The notes: a model not told the origin generated them from the letters alone. Shown: positions 40,201-49,243, counted from the stretch's first letter. The stretch is DNA of 64,000 nucleotides from Streptomyces sp. TSRI0281 (GCF_001905125.1 NZ_LWLE01000001.1:186001-250000), one strand, 5' to 3'. Translations and numbers: made by a program.

Positions 40201-42369
40201 CTGACTACGTTCCGCGACCTCGGGATCCTTTCCGAGACGGCCGAAGCCCTTGAGGCAGTCGGCATCATGTCCCCGTTCCCCATCCAGGAGATGACGCTCC
40301 CCGTAGCGCTCTCCGGCAGTGACGTCATCGGCCAGGCCAAGACCGGCACCGGCAAGACGCTCGGCTTCGGACTGCCGCTCCTGGAGCGTGTCACCGTCCC
40401 CGCCGATGTCGAGGCCGGGCGCGCCGCGCCCGAGAAGCTGACCGACGCCCCGCAGGCCCTGGTCGTCGTCCCGACCCGCGAGCTGTGCCAGCAGGTCACC
40501 AACGACCTGCTGACCGCCGGCAAGGTCCGTAACGTCCGCGTTCTCGCGATCTACGGCGGCCGTGCGTACGAGCCCCAGGTCGAGGCCCTCAAGAAGGGCG
40601 TCGACGTGATCGTCGGCACCCCGGGCCGACTGCTCGACCTGGCGGGCCAGCGCAAGCTCGACCTGTCCCACATCCGCGCGCTCGTCCTCGACGAGGCCGA
40701 CGAGATGCTGGACCTGGGCTTCCTGCCCGACGTCGAGCGCATCATCACGATGCTGCCGCCGAAGCGCCAGACCATGCTGTTCTCGGCGACGATGCCCGGC
40801 GCCGTCATCAGCCTGGCGCGTCGCTACATGTCGCAGCCCACCCACATCAACGCCACGTCGCCCGACGACGAGGGCTCGACCGTCAAGAACACGGCGCAGT
40901 TCGTCTACCGCGCCCACTCGATGGACAAGCCCGAGATGGTCTCGCGCATCCTCCAGGCCGACGGCCGCGGGCTCGCGATGATCTTCTGCCGCACGAAGCG
41001 GACGGCCGCCGACATCGCCGAGCAGCTGGAGAAGCGCGGTTTCGCCTCCGGCGCGGTCCACGGCGACCTCGGCCAGGGCGCCCGTGAGCAGGCGCTGCGC
41101 GCGTTCCGCAACGGCAAGGTGGACGTCCTCGTCTGCACCGACGTCGCCGCGCGCGGTATCGATGTCGAGGGTGTGACCCACGTCATCAACTACCAGTCCC
41201 CCGAGGACGAGAAGACCTACCTCCACCGCATCGGCCGCACCGGCCGCGCGGGCGCCAAGGGCATCGCGGTCACGCTGGTCGACTGGGACGACATCCCGCG
41301 CTGGCAGCTGATCAACAAGGCGCTGGACCTGAAGTTCCCCGACCCGCCCGAGACGTACTCCACGTCCCCGCACCTCTTCGAGGAGCTCAGCATCCCCGCG
41401 GGCACCAAGGGCGTACTGCCCCGTGCCGACCGGACCCGTGCGGGTCTGCGCGCGGAAGAGGTCGAGGACCTCGGCGAGACGGGCGGCCGCGGCCGCAAGT
41501 CCGCGGCGAGCGCACCGGCCCCCGCCCGCGAGGAGCGCGAGCCGCGTACGCCGCGTCAGCGTCGTCGCACCAGGAACGGAGCCGCGCTGGAGGAGGGCGT
41601 CGCCACGGTGCCCGCACCGGCCGGCGAGATCACCCCGGCGGCGCCCGACGCCGCTGACGCCCCGGCCGAGCCGCGCACCCCGCGCCGCCGTCGCCGTACC
41701 CGCGTAGGCGCCCCGGAGGCCGCTGCCGAGGCAGCGGTGGCCGTGGCGGAGGCCCCGGCGGCCCCGGTCGTCGAAGCCGTGACCGAGGCGGAGCCCGCGG
41801 CGGAGACCAAGCCGCGCCGCCGCCGCGCCCGGAGCGCCGCCGTGAAGCCGGTGACCGAGACCGTGACGCAGGCTCCGGCCGTCAAGGCCGAGGCCGAGTT
41901 CCAGACGGTGGCCGTCGCGGTCGGCTTCGCCGAGCCGGTGGCGGAGACCAAGCCGCGCCGCCGCACCCGGGTCGTGAAGCCGGCCGTCGACGAGGTCGAC
42001 TTCCAGATCGCCCCGGTGTCCGAGCCCGAGCCGGAGACCAAGCCGCGCCGCAGCAGGCCCCGCGCCGCCACGAAGCCGAAGACGGAGTCGAAGCCGAAGG
42101 CGGACGCCAAGGCGAAGACCACGACGAAGACCACGACGAAGGCCGCGACGGAGACGGTGACGCAGGCTCCGGCCGACGAGGCCGAGGCCAAGCCGCGCCG
42201 CCGCCGTGCGACCCGCGCCGCCACCGCCGGTACGGAGGCCGCCGTGGTCTCCGAGGCCGAGGCCGTGGTGAGCCAGGCCGCGTCCGACGCGGAGGCCCCG
42301 GCCAAGCCGCGCCGCCGCCGGGCCACCCGCGCGACGGCCAAGGCCGAGTCGGCCACGACCGAGGGCTGA
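40201..42369 (+). CDS. rhlE: DEAD-box RNA helicase (RhlE type) with repetitive basic tail
   Basis: This ATP-dependent RNA helicase shows the Q motif (GIMSPFPIQEMTL), Walker A AKTGTGKT, PTRELCQQV, TPGRLLD, DEAD, SAT, FCRTKRTA, TDVAARGID and HRIGRTGRAG. The conserved aromatic of the Q motif (in TTFRDLGI) lies upstream of the first ATG (40267). The start must therefore be earlier, and CTG 40201 after GAAGAGG is the only plausible one. The final 300 residues are disordered and carry at least six (K/T)PRR(R)R repeats in Ala/Glu-rich spacers, probably binding RNA. Likely roles are ribosome assembly or mRNA turnover. Confidence 0.92.
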   Translation: MTTFRDLGILSETAEALEAVGIMSPFPIQEMTLPVALSGSDVIGQAKTGTGKTLGFGLPLLERVTVPADVEAGRAAPEKLTDAPQALVVVPTRELCQQVTNDLLTAGKVRNVRVLAIYGGRAYEPQVEALKKGVDVIVGTPGRLLDLAGQRKLDLSHIRALVLDEADEMLDLGFLPDVERIITMLPPKRQTMLFSATMPGAVISLARRYMSQPTHINATSPDDEGSTVKNTAQFVYRAHSMDKPEMVSRILQADGRGLAMIFCRTKRTAADIAEQLEKRGFASGAVHGDLGQGAREQALRAFRNGKVDVLVCTDVAARGIDVEGVTHVINYQSPEDEKTYLHRIGRTGRAGAKGIAVTLVDWDDIPRWQLINKALDLKFPDPPETYSTSPHLFEELSIPAGTKGVLPRADRTRAGLRAEEVEDLGETGGRGRKSAASAPAPAREEREPRTPRQRRRTRNGAALEEGVATVPAPAGEITPAAPDAADAPAEPRTPRRRRRTRVGAPEAAAEAAVAVAEAPAAPVVEAVTEAEPAAETKPRRRRARSAAVKPVTETVTQAPAVKAEAEFQTVAVAVGFAEPVAETKPRRRTRVVKPAVDEVDFQIAPVSEPEPETKPRRSRPRAATKPKTESKPKADAKAKTTTKTTTKAATETVTQAPADEAEAKPRRRRATRAATAGTEAAVVSEAEAVVSQAASDAEAPAKPRRRRATRATAKAESATTEG

Positions 42370-42392
42370 CCGCCGCACCCGCACCACACGGC

Positions 42393-42436
42393 CCCTACGG
42401 CCCCGGTCCCGCAACTGCGGGACCGGGGCCGTAGGG
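42393..42436. terminator. Very strong terminator after the DEAD-box helicase gene
   Basis: A 21-bp perfect inverted repeat (CCCTACGGCCCCGGTCCCGC and its complement, arms 42393-42413 and 42416-42436) folds around a tight AACT centre. Confidence 0.92.
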
Positions 42437-42478
42437 CTGCACGGCGCGAGGTGGGCGGCCGGGGATAGCCTCGGTGGT

Positions 42479-43345
42479 ATGAGTCGGCCGCCCACCTTCA
42501 CCCCGCCCCCCTGTGCCCGTGCCCGTGTGCTGCGTACCGCGCGCGGGGACTTCGCCGTACTGGACGCCGCACCGCGTACCGAGGCGCACTCCACCGCCCT
42601 GCTGCTGCCCGGATACACCGGCAGCAAGGAGGACTTCATCGCGCTGCTCGAACCGCTCACCGACGCCGGGTACCGAGTCGTCTCCGTCGACGGCCGGGGA
42701 CAGTACGAGACCGAGGGAACGGACCGTCAGGAGGCTTACTCCCAGGAGGAGTTGGCCCGTGACGTGCTGGCCCAGGCGGCGGCGCTCGGTGCCCCCGCAG
42801 GGCCGGACGACGCCCTGGGCCGCGTACATCTGCTCGGTCATTCGCTCGGCGGTCAGATCGCCCGCGCCGCCATCCTGCTCGACGTCGCACCGTTCCGCTC
42901 GCTGACCCTCATGTCCTCGGGTCCCGCCGAGGTCGTCGCCGCCCAGCGGGACAAGGTGAAGATGCTCAGCGACGCGTTGTCGGTGCTGAGCATGACCGAG
43001 GTGTGGGACGCGATGCAGGCCCTCGACCCGCCGCAGGACGCGGACACCGGTGGCGGCGAGGAGCTGCGCCGCCGCTGGCTGCTCCACCACCCGGCACAGC
43101 TGATCGCCACCGGCGCGCAACTGGCCGCCGAACCGGACCGGGTGGACGAACTGGCCGCCCTCGCGCTGCCCGTCCATGTGATCTCCGGCGAGCGCGACGA
43201 CGTCTGGCCGGTCGAGCGGTTCGATGCGATGGCGCGGCGGCTGGGGGCCCGCCGCACCTCGGTCGGGGGTGCCGAGCACTCCCCCAACACAGCCCGCCCC
43301 GAGGAGACGGCCGCGGCCCTGATCTCGTTCTGGGACAGCCTCTGA
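42479..43345 (+). CDS. Alpha/beta hydrolase
   Basis: This 288-aa alpha/beta hydrolase shows LLLPGYTGSKEDF at the oxyanion strand, VSVDGRGQYETEG, the nucleophile elbow LLGHSLGGQIA, the acid in ISGERDDVWP and a late GGAEHSPN for the His. Its substrate is unknown. The ATG at 42479 has GGTGGT upstream but no classical ribosome binding site. It is convergent with the NYN-domain gene. Confidence 0.88.
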   Translation: MSRPPTFTPPPCARARVLRTARGDFAVLDAAPRTEAHSTALLLPGYTGSKEDFIALLEPLTDAGYRVVSVDGRGQYETEGTDRQEAYSQEELARDVLAQAAALGAPAGPDDALGRVHLLGHSLGGQIARAAILLDVAPFRSLTLMSSGPAEVVAAQRDKVKMLSDALSVLSMTEVWDAMQALDPPQDADTGGGEELRRRWLLHHPAQLIATGAQLAAEPDRVDELAALALPVHVISGERDDVWPVERFDAMARRLGARRTSVGGAEHSPNTARPEETAAALISFWDSL

Positions 43346-43403
43346 CGGCTGGATCAGCGGCTCGGCGGATCCGGTCGATCAGGGCCTCAACGGCTCCGGT
43401 GCA

Positions 43404-44315
43404 TCAGTACTGCGCCTGGAGGTGCTGCCAGAATCCGTCCCGCAGCGCCCGCCGCAGATGCGCGTGGCCGCGCAACGAGTGCTGGAGCAGCCGTTCCGCC
43501 TCGACGAGCAGGTCCTGGTCGACGGAGCCCGGAAGGTAGGGATGTCCGGGCAGCAGGTCGGCGAGGGATTCGCGGCCACGGGCGGAGAGCCAGGTGGCGG
43601 CGATCTGCGCACCGACGAAGCGGACGTCCTCGCGCGAGGGGGCCGGGGTGTCGTCCTCGTACGTGGTGACGGGGCGCCGGGTGACGTAGGGGCGGCAGAA
43701 GTCGAGGTCGAAGGTGCGCTGGCTGTCGACCTCCCAGAGCAGCGGCTCGGCCTGGTTGCGCCCTTCGCCGGCCTCGATCCCCCAGAGGTGGACCCGGGCG
43801 CCGTAGCCCTGGGCCGCCTCGACCGCCGACACCAGGTCCTCGTCGCCGCCGACGAGGGCCGCGTCGCTGATGGCGCGGTGCCTGGCGAGTGATTCGAGGT
43901 CGGTACGGATGAGGGAGTCGACGCCCTTCTGCTGGTTGTTGGCGTTGAGGTTGCCGAGCCGCACCTTGACGTCGGGGAGTTCGGCGATGGACTGCTGCTC
44001 GACGGTGTGGATGCGGCGCCTGGCCCCGTCGTACCAGTAGACGCGCAGCAGTCTGCTGTCCGCGAAGATCGTGCGGGCCTTGTCGATGAAGGCCTCGATC
44101 AGCCCCTCCGCGTCGAGGTCGAAGGAGCGGCGGTCCTCCGTGCCGGTGACGAGCAGTCCCGCCGCCGCGTACACATATCCCGCGTCCACGAAGATCGCGT
44201 GGGTCGACGGGGTCTTCGACACCTCGGCGAGCACGCGCTGGAGCAGCTCGTTGGTGCGGTCCAGGCGCTCATCGATGTCGGTCTCGCCGAATGGCTGTGC
44301 GTCCGCTTCGTTCAT
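43404..44315 (-). CDS. NYN (PIN-like) domain RNase family protein
   Basis: This 303-aa protein contains a NYN/PIN-like nuclease core. The acidic residues expected at the metal site are seen in IFVDAGYVY, KGVDSLIRTDL and LVGGDEDLVSAVE. Such domains in bacteria cleave RNA. The C-terminal third is helical and may bind a partner or RNA. A C-terminal sequence LADLLPGHPYLPGSVDQDLL is visible. ATG 44315 has GAGG 5-6 nt upstream and is preferred over the earlier frame start at 44339. No target is known. Confidence 0.85.
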   Translation of the reverse strand: MNEADAQPFGETDIDERLDRTNELLQRVLAEVSKTPSTHAIFVDAGYVYAAAGLLVTGTEDRRSFDLDAEGLIEAFIDKARTIFADSRLLRVYWYDGARRRIHTVEQQSIAELPDVKVRLGNLNANNQQKGVDSLIRTDLESLARHRAISDAALVGGDEDLVSAVEAAQGYGARVHLWGIEAGEGRNQAEPLLWEVDSQRTFDLDFCRPYVTRRPVTTYEDDTPAPSREDVRFVGAQIAATWLSARGRESLADLLPGHPYLPGSVDQDLLVEAERLLQHSLRGHAHLRRALRDGFWQHLQAQY

Positions 44316-44527
44316 GCGGACCTCGTCGTCTGCGCACACGCAGCTACTGGAGGGTACTTAGACATCCAAAAAATTTCCTTAGCGTAGGGAATGTTTGCAG
44401 AGGGCAAGCCGTTGTACCCCCTGTGGAGCGCGAGACGTAGCCGCCTTGCGCTCTTCATCCTTGCGGACGGGGTCGCCCCGTCCTCCCAGTAGTTCTCCAG
44501 CAGGAGGATCAGACGAAGGGAAGCCAT

Positions 44528-44680
44528 ATGCGCTTCGAGATCATGCGACTCGACGATGTCGACGGTACCGCCGTGGACAGCACTGTCGTGGACGCCGCCT
44601 CCGTCAACCGGATCGTGCAGCAGGCCGCGGCAATAGGCCAGCGCATCTACATCCGGCCGGCCGAAAGCTCGGCTTCGTAA
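44528..44680 (+). CDS. Conserved microprotein (50 aa, hypothetical)
   Basis: This is a 50-aa protein too short for most gene finders. It starts MRFEIMRLDDVDGTAVDST and ends IRPAESSAS. A GAAGGGAAG ribosome binding site precedes the ATG at 44528. Alternation of hydrophobic and polar residues and third-position GC bias support coding. I recall similar microproteins in other Streptomyces but cannot verify this. A terminator lies 63 bp beyond its stop. Function unknown. Confidence 0.72.
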   Translation: MRFEIMRLDDVDGTAVDSTVVDAASVNRIVQQAAAIGQRIYIRPAESSAS

Positions 44681-44742
44681 CGCCTTGGACCGTCCGGCAC
44701 ACGCCGTTCGGCCTTGATGACGCATTGCGCCGCTAAAGACGA

Positions 44743-44777
44743 AGCGCCCCCGCACGGAAGATCCGTGCGGGGGCGCT
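44743..44777. terminator. Terminator between the microprotein and marC
   Basis: A perfect 16-bp inverted repeat (AGCGCCCCCGCACGGA) with an AGA loop lies between convergent genes. Confidence 0.92.
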
Positions 44778-44804
44778 GTGGTGTCCGGTGCCGCCGGCGG
44801 GCGG

Positions 44805-45410
44805 TCAGGCGTTCTGGATGACCTGGGTGACACCGTTGATGATCTGCTGCACGGCGATGGCCGAGAGCATCATTCCGGCGAGCCTGGTCACCAGCACCAC
44901 ACCGCCGTCCTTGATCACCCGGATGATCAGCAGCGAGTAGCGCATGGTCAGCCAGAGCACCACATGCATGGCGACGATCGCCGACCAGACCGAGATCTGG
45001 CCGCCCACCCCGTCGGCGTGCTGCACCGCCAGGATGACCGACACGATCGCTCCGGGCCCCGCCAGCAGCGGCATGCCCAGCGGCACGAGCGCCACATTGA
45101 CGTCCTTGGTCTGGGTCGGCTCATCGGTCTTGCCGGTCAGCAGGTCCAGCGCGATCAGCAGCAGGAGCAGACCTCCCGCGATCATCAGCGCGGGCACGGA
45201 GACATGCAGATAGTCCAGGATCTGCTGGCCGAGCAGACCGAAGACGGCGATCACCCCGAAGGCGACCGCGACCGCCTGCAGCGCCATCTTGCGCTGCACC
45301 TTGGCGGGGCGGCCCGCGGTGAGGGCCAGGAAGATCGGGGTGATCCCGGGCGGGTCCATAATCACAAAAAGCGTGAGAAACAGGGATCCGAAAACAGCGA
45401 CGTCGAACAC
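44805..45410 (-). CDS. MarC family integral membrane protein
   Basis: This 201-aa protein has six membrane helices and the MarC signatures IMDPPGITPIFLALT near the N terminus and the repeated PLGMPLLAGPGAI. A loop with KTDEPTQTKD separates the two halves. Despite the name, MarC proteins are not proven drug exporters and their substrate is unknown. GTG 45410 has a short AAGG upstream. It is convergent with the microprotein and about 185 bp from the PHP gene. Confidence 0.9.
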   Translation of the reverse strand: MFDVAVFGSLFLTLFVIMDPPGITPIFLALTAGRPAKVQRKMALQAVAVAFGVIAVFGLLGQQILDYLHVSVPALMIAGGLLLLLIALDLLTGKTDEPTQTKDVNVALVPLGMPLLAGPGAIVSVILAVQHADGVGGQISVWSAIVAMHVVLWLTMRYSLLIIRVIKDGGVVLVTRLAGMMLSAIAVQQIINGVTQVIQNA

Positions 45411-45595
45411 AGTGAGCCTTGCGAGGAGAGAACGGGCGGTACGGGGAGGTGCGCGCGGATCGGCCCGGGGCAGCGTCAGCGGCAGGCCGGGGGCGGTCGC
45501 ACGGAGGCCGTATGACAGCGTCCGGACGCGCGGGGAGTGGTGCGTGAGGTGGTTGCGTGGTGCGGTGAGGGGCTCGCGCGGGTGCGCGCGGTGTC

Positions 45596-46462
45596 CTACG
45601 GGCGGGCGTTTCCGCCGGCGCCCGGCACCGGGAAGGCTCCCGTGGCGCGCCGGGTGATCTCGCCGTAGATCTCGGGGTCGGTCGTGTACTCGCCGAGCCC
45701 CACCGTCTTGCGGGTGCCGTGGTAGTCGCTGGATCCGGTCGTCAGCAGTCCCAGCTCACGGGCGAGCCCGCGCAGCCGGGCCCTGGTGGGCTCGTCGTGG
45801 TCCGTGTGGTCGACCTCGATGCCGTCGAGCCCCGCGGCGGCGAGCCGGGCGATCGCGGACTCGGGCACCACGGCACCGCGCTTCACGGCTGCCGGGTGGG
45901 CGAACACCGTGACGCCGCCCGCCGCCCGGACCAGCCGGATCGCCTCGAACGGGTCGAGTTCGTGCTTCTCCGCGAACGCGCGTCCGCCGTCCGCCAGCCA
46001 CTCGGGGGTGAAGGCGTCGGACACCGTCTCGACGACGCCGAGTTCGACGAGCGCGGTGGCCACGTGCGGCCGGCCGACCGAACCGTCCCCGGCGATGCGC
46101 GCGACCTGCTCCCAGGTGACCGGGACGCCCAGCGCCTGGAGTTTGCGGACCATCTCCTGGGCGCGCGGCACCCGGTCGTCCCGTACCAGCTCGCGCTCGC
46201 GGGCCAGCTCGGGCTCCTCGGGGTCGAAGAGGTACGCCAGCATGTGCAGGCCCACGCCGTCGAGCTTGCAGGAGAGTTCGGCGCCGGTGACGAGGGTGAG
46301 GCCCTCGGGCAGGGCGTCGATGGCCTGCCGGTATCCGCCGACGGTGTCGTGGTCGGTGAGTGCGACGACATCGAGTCCCGCGGCCGCGGCGCCCGCCACC
46401 AGTTCGGCGGGGGTGTCCGTACCGTCCGACGCGGCGGAGTGGGTGTGCAGATCGATGCGCAC
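45596..46462 (-). CDS. PHP domain phosphoesterase (TrpH/RNase AM-like)
   Basis: This 288-aa metal-dependent phosphoesterase begins VRIDLHTHSAASDGT and has the PHP motifs TDHDTVGG, GAELSC, VTVFAHPAA and TGSSDYHG, so all metal-binding His/Asp/Glu positions are present. Related TrpH/YciV enzymes release 5'-nucleotides from short RNA or 3',5'-bisphosphates. GTG 46462 with GGAG at 9 nt is chosen because the fold starts immediately after it. The upstream frame to 46534 adds only low-complexity residues. Substrate here is unproven. Confidence 0.88.
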   Translation of the reverse strand: MRIDLHTHSAASDGTDTPAELVAGAAAAGLDVVALTDHDTVGGYRQAIDALPEGLTLVTGAELSCKLDGVGLHMLAYLFDPEEPELARERELVRDDRVPRAQEMVRKLQALGVPVTWEQVARIAGDGSVGRPHVATALVELGVVETVSDAFTPEWLADGGRAFAEKHELDPFEAIRLVRAAGGVTVFAHPAAVKRGAVVPESAIARLAAAGLDGIEVDHTDHDEPTRARLRGLARELGLLTTGSSDYHGTRKTVGLGEYTTDPEIYGEITRRATGAFPVPGAGGNARP

Positions 46463-46555
46463 GACGCGTACTCCAGGGCTCGCGGGGGATGGGCGGAGGA
46501 AAGTGACAGACGGGGCAGGACGGCGGTCGCTCAAGGATAACCGCCGCGAACCCCC

Positions 46556-47233
46556 CTATATCCCGGCGGACCCCTGCCGGGGCGGGTCGTCCGGAGTACT
46601 GAGCAGCCGCGGGGTGAGCGCGCCGCAGGGGACGAGGTCCGACTCTCCCCCGGCGTCGCGCAGATCGGTCAGCACCAGTTCGTCATACATCAGCAGCCCC
46701 GACTGCTCGGGCCAGACGATCGCCCAGAGCCACAGGCCGCGCGCCTCTCCCGCGAAGACCGCCCGGTCCTCCGGGGCGCCCTTGACGTGCCAGAGGGGGG
46801 TGGGGCGTCCGGCGGCGAGGACCTTGGCGTCGGGCACCCCGTCGACCTGGAAGTAGGGGCCGGGGTCGGGCCCCTCGATGCCCGCGTACCGGGCGCCGAG
46901 TCCGACCCCCAGCTCCTCGGCGACGAGCAGCAGCTCACCCATGCCGCCGAGCGGTCCCGGGCCGGAGCAGGCGACGACGGTGGCACGGCCGCCGCTGCGG
47001 TCGTCGCCCGCGGAAGCCACTCCGGTGAACAGCCAGCCCACCGGGAGCGGCCAGGGCATCCACACCGGTACCCGGGCGCGGTGCACGACCACGCCGAGCG
47101 CCTCGACGCTGGGCGGGATCACGGGCTGCAACGGATGGACCTGGCCGTGCGCGGAGCACTGCCAGGCGTCGGCAAAGAGACCGGGCGCCCTGACCCGGCC
47201 ACCGCACTTCGGGCAACTGGGTTCGCCCCTCAT
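46556..47233 (-). CDS. Zinc-ribbon protein, probably DUF6758 family
   Basis: This 225-aa protein starts MRGEPSCPKCGGRVRAPG followed by WQCSAHGQVHPLQP, a likely zinc ribbon with two CxxC-like ligands and a His. The remainder is Trp- and Pro-rich (VPVWMPWPLPVGWLFTG) with GPGPLGGMGELLLVAEELG. I place it in DUF6758 from memory only. The ATG at 47233 has GGAGG 13 nt upstream. An in-frame TTG at 47242 sits 4 nt from the same GGAGG and could be the true start. Function unknown. Confidence 0.72.
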   Translation of the reverse strand: MRGEPSCPKCGGRVRAPGLFADAWQCSAHGQVHPLQPVIPPSVEALGVVVHRARVPVWMPWPLPVGWLFTGVASAGDDRSGGRATVVACSGPGPLGGMGELLLVAEELGVGLGARYAGIEGPDPGPYFQVDGVPDAKVLAAGRPTPLWHVKGAPEDRAVFAGEARGLWLWAIVWPEQSGLLMYDELVLTDLRDAGGESDLVPCGALTPRLLSTPDDPPRQGSAGI

Positions 47234-47322
47234 AACCGCCAACGGTCCTCCGCGGCGGTCGCCGCGTCAAGGACGATCACCCGTCCGCAGCGTGGCTCGC
47301 ACCGGGGGGAAATAGATGTAGC

Positions 47323-47352
47323 TTGCATTTATTAGAGTGCCTAACTTATTCT
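47323..47352 (+). promoter_or_regulatory. Promoter with embedded TTAG-N5-CTAA operator for the MFS gene
   Basis: TTGCAT (47323-47328), an 18-nt spacer and TATTCT (47347-47352) form a good housekeeping promoter. The palindrome TTAG-AGTGC-CTAA (47332-47344) lies in the spacer, a classic repressor position. The regulator is not encoded nearby. Confidence 0.55.
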
Positions 47353-47391
47353 GTGCATAACGCAACGATCTAGTGGAGAGCGAGAGAACCC

Positions 47392-48624
47392 ATGCCGGGA
47401 GAGGATCCGTTCGACGAAGGGGCGTCAAGCATCCTGCGTCAGCCGAAGGCCGTCTGGGCCACGGCGGGCGCGTCTGTCGTCGCCTTCATGGGAATCGGCC
47501 TGGTGGACCCGATTCTGCCGTCCATCGCCAAGGGGCTTCAGGCGACACCCAGCCAGGTGTCCCTGCTCTTCACCTCGTACTTCCTGATCACCGCCGTCGC
47601 GATGCTCGTCACCGGCTTCGTCTCCAGCCGCATCGGCGGCCGCAAGACGCTCCTGGCCGGTCTCGCGCTCGTCATCGTCTTCGCCGCCCTGTCCGGCACC
47701 TCCTCGTCCGTCGGAGAACTGGTCGGCTTCCGGGCCGGCTGGGGTCTGGGCAACGCGCTCTTCGTCTCCACCGCACTCGCCGTGATCGTCGGCGCGGCGG
47801 CCGGCGGCAGCGCCGCGGCGATCCTGCTGTACGAATCGGCGCTCGGCCTCGGCATGGCGTGCGGGCCGCTGCTCGGCGCGCTGCTGGGGGACGCCAGCTG
47901 GCGCTACCCCTTCTTCGGTACCGCCGTACTGATGGCGATCGGCTTCCTGTGCATCACCGCGTTCCTCAAGGAACAGCCCAGGCCCGCGCGGAAGACCTCA
48001 CTGCTCGACCCGCTCAAGGCGCTCGGCCACGGCGGTCTCGCCTCGGTCGCGACCTCGGCGTTCTTCTACAACTACGCGTTCTTCACGATCCTGGCCTTCA
48101 CCCCGTTCGTGCTGAACATGACCCCGTACAAGTCGGGCGCGGTGTTCTTCGCCTGGGGTCTGCTGCTCGCGGTCTTCTCGGTGCTCGTCGCCCCGCGGCT
48201 GCAAAAGCGCTTCGGCTCGCTGAAGGTGGTCGGTGCCTCGCTGGTGCTGCTCGCCGTCGACCTGCTGATCCTCGGCTACGGCAACCACACGACGGCCATC
48301 GTCTGCACGATCGTCTCCGGCGCCTTCATCGGCATGAACAACACCGTGTACACGGAGCTGGCGCTCGGTGTGTCGGACGCGCCGCGACCGGTGGCGAGCG
48401 CCGGATACAACTTCGTCCGCTGGTTCGCCGCGGCGGCCGCCCCCTTCCTCGCCCCGAAGATCGAGGAGTGGAGCAGCATCCACATCCCGTTCGTCGTCGC
48501 CGCGATCGCCGCGCTGGCGGGCGCCGTCGTCATCCGGGTCCGGCGTACGGCCCTGACCCACGAGGCCGAGGAACTGGAGCCGAAGCACGCCACCGAGGAC
48601 GGCGTCACGGTCTTCGCCGACTGA
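47392..48624 (+). CDS. Major facilitator superfamily exporter
   Basis: This 410-aa MFS transporter has twelve predicted helices. Motif A-like sequence is TGFVSSRIGGRKT between helices 2 and 3, and the first helix contains GIGLVDPILPSIA as in drug:H+ antiporter-type MFS proteins. A loop with KEQPRPARKTSLLDP lies between the halves. It most likely exports a small molecule such as a drug. GGAGAG and GAGAG occur before the ATG at 47392. Transcription appears repressible through the upstream operator. Confidence 0.9.
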   Translation: MPGEDPFDEGASSILRQPKAVWATAGASVVAFMGIGLVDPILPSIAKGLQATPSQVSLLFTSYFLITAVAMLVTGFVSSRIGGRKTLLAGLALVIVFAALSGTSSSVGELVGFRAGWGLGNALFVSTALAVIVGAAAGGSAAAILLYESALGLGMACGPLLGALLGDASWRYPFFGTAVLMAIGFLCITAFLKEQPRPARKTSLLDPLKALGHGGLASVATSAFFYNYAFFTILAFTPFVLNMTPYKSGAVFFAWGLLLAVFSVLVAPRLQKRFGSLKVVGASLVLLAVDLLILGYGNHTTAIVCTIVSGAFIGMNNTVYTELALGVSDAPRPVASAGYNFVRWFAAAAAPFLAPKIEEWSSIHIPFVVAAIAALAGAVVIRVRRTALTHEAEELEPKHATEDGVTVFAD

Positions 48625-48658
48625 CCCCGCCCACACCCGTCCGGCCCGGCGGGGGGCT

Positions 48659-49243
48659 TCAGTCCAGCGTGACGGAGGCGCGCAGCGGATCACGCAGGTC
48701 CGTCCCGTGCGACAGCCACCGCTCCTGGAGCTCCTGCGCCCCCCGGACCCGCTTCCAGGCGGCCTCGTTGTGCGTCATCGGCAGCAGCGGCAGGAAACGC
48801 ACCGGCTCACGCGGCTCGTCCAGCTCCAGATCCTCGACCAGCCCGCCCGGCTCGGCCACCAGCACCGAGCTGAACGGCGCCCCCGTCCAGAGCGGCTGCC
48901 CGAGGTCCAGCGAGGCGCCCGGGGCCACGATCAGCCCCTCGACCTGCGGAGAGGCGGCCAGCACGGCGAGCGGGCGCAGCACCTGGTCGGTGTCGGCGAG
49001 CCCGGCCCGTACCGACAGGACCAGTTCGGCGCGGGGCCCCTTCACCGGATCGGCGAGCGGCGAGGTGGGGTCGGCCATCGGCTGCGCGGACATGCCCAGC
49101 GTCGCGTAGCGCACCACGTCCCCGTCGATGAAGCGGAGCACCTCGATGCGGTCCGTGCCGAGGAACGTCACATCGGCGCGGGCGTCCGGTTCCCCCAGGG
49201 CCGTCCGCAGCCGTGCCTCGACCAGAGCAAGAATTTCTCCCAT
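48659..49243 (-). CDS. Suppressor-of-fused (SUFU) domain protein
   Basis: This 194-aa protein matches the bacterial SUFU domain, with VLRFIDGDVVRYATLGMS, LVLSVRAGL and FLPLLPMTHNEAAWKR. Bacterial SUFU proteins are often immunity or regulatory factors, but no toxin gene adjoins it. ATG 49243 lies 6 nt after a possible TATGCT -10, so it may be leaderless. A longer frame to 49276 has no ribosome binding site. Function unknown. Confidence 0.82.
   Translation of the reverse strand: MGEILALVEARLRTALGEPDARADVTFLGTDRIEVLRFIDGDVVRYATLGMSAQPMADPTSPLADPVKGPRAELVLSVRAGLADTDQVLRPLAVLAASPQVEGLIVAPGASLDLGQPLWTGAPFSSVLVAEPGGLVEDLELDEPREPVRFLPLLPMTHNEAAWKRVRGAQELQERWLSHGTDLRDPLRASVTLD

Noticed and set aside
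39937..42660. Long minus-strand ORF (907 codons) opposite the DEAD-box helicase gene
   Set aside because: It is low-complexity antisense translation of helicase codons with no known motif. The helicase frame has every DEAD-box motif.
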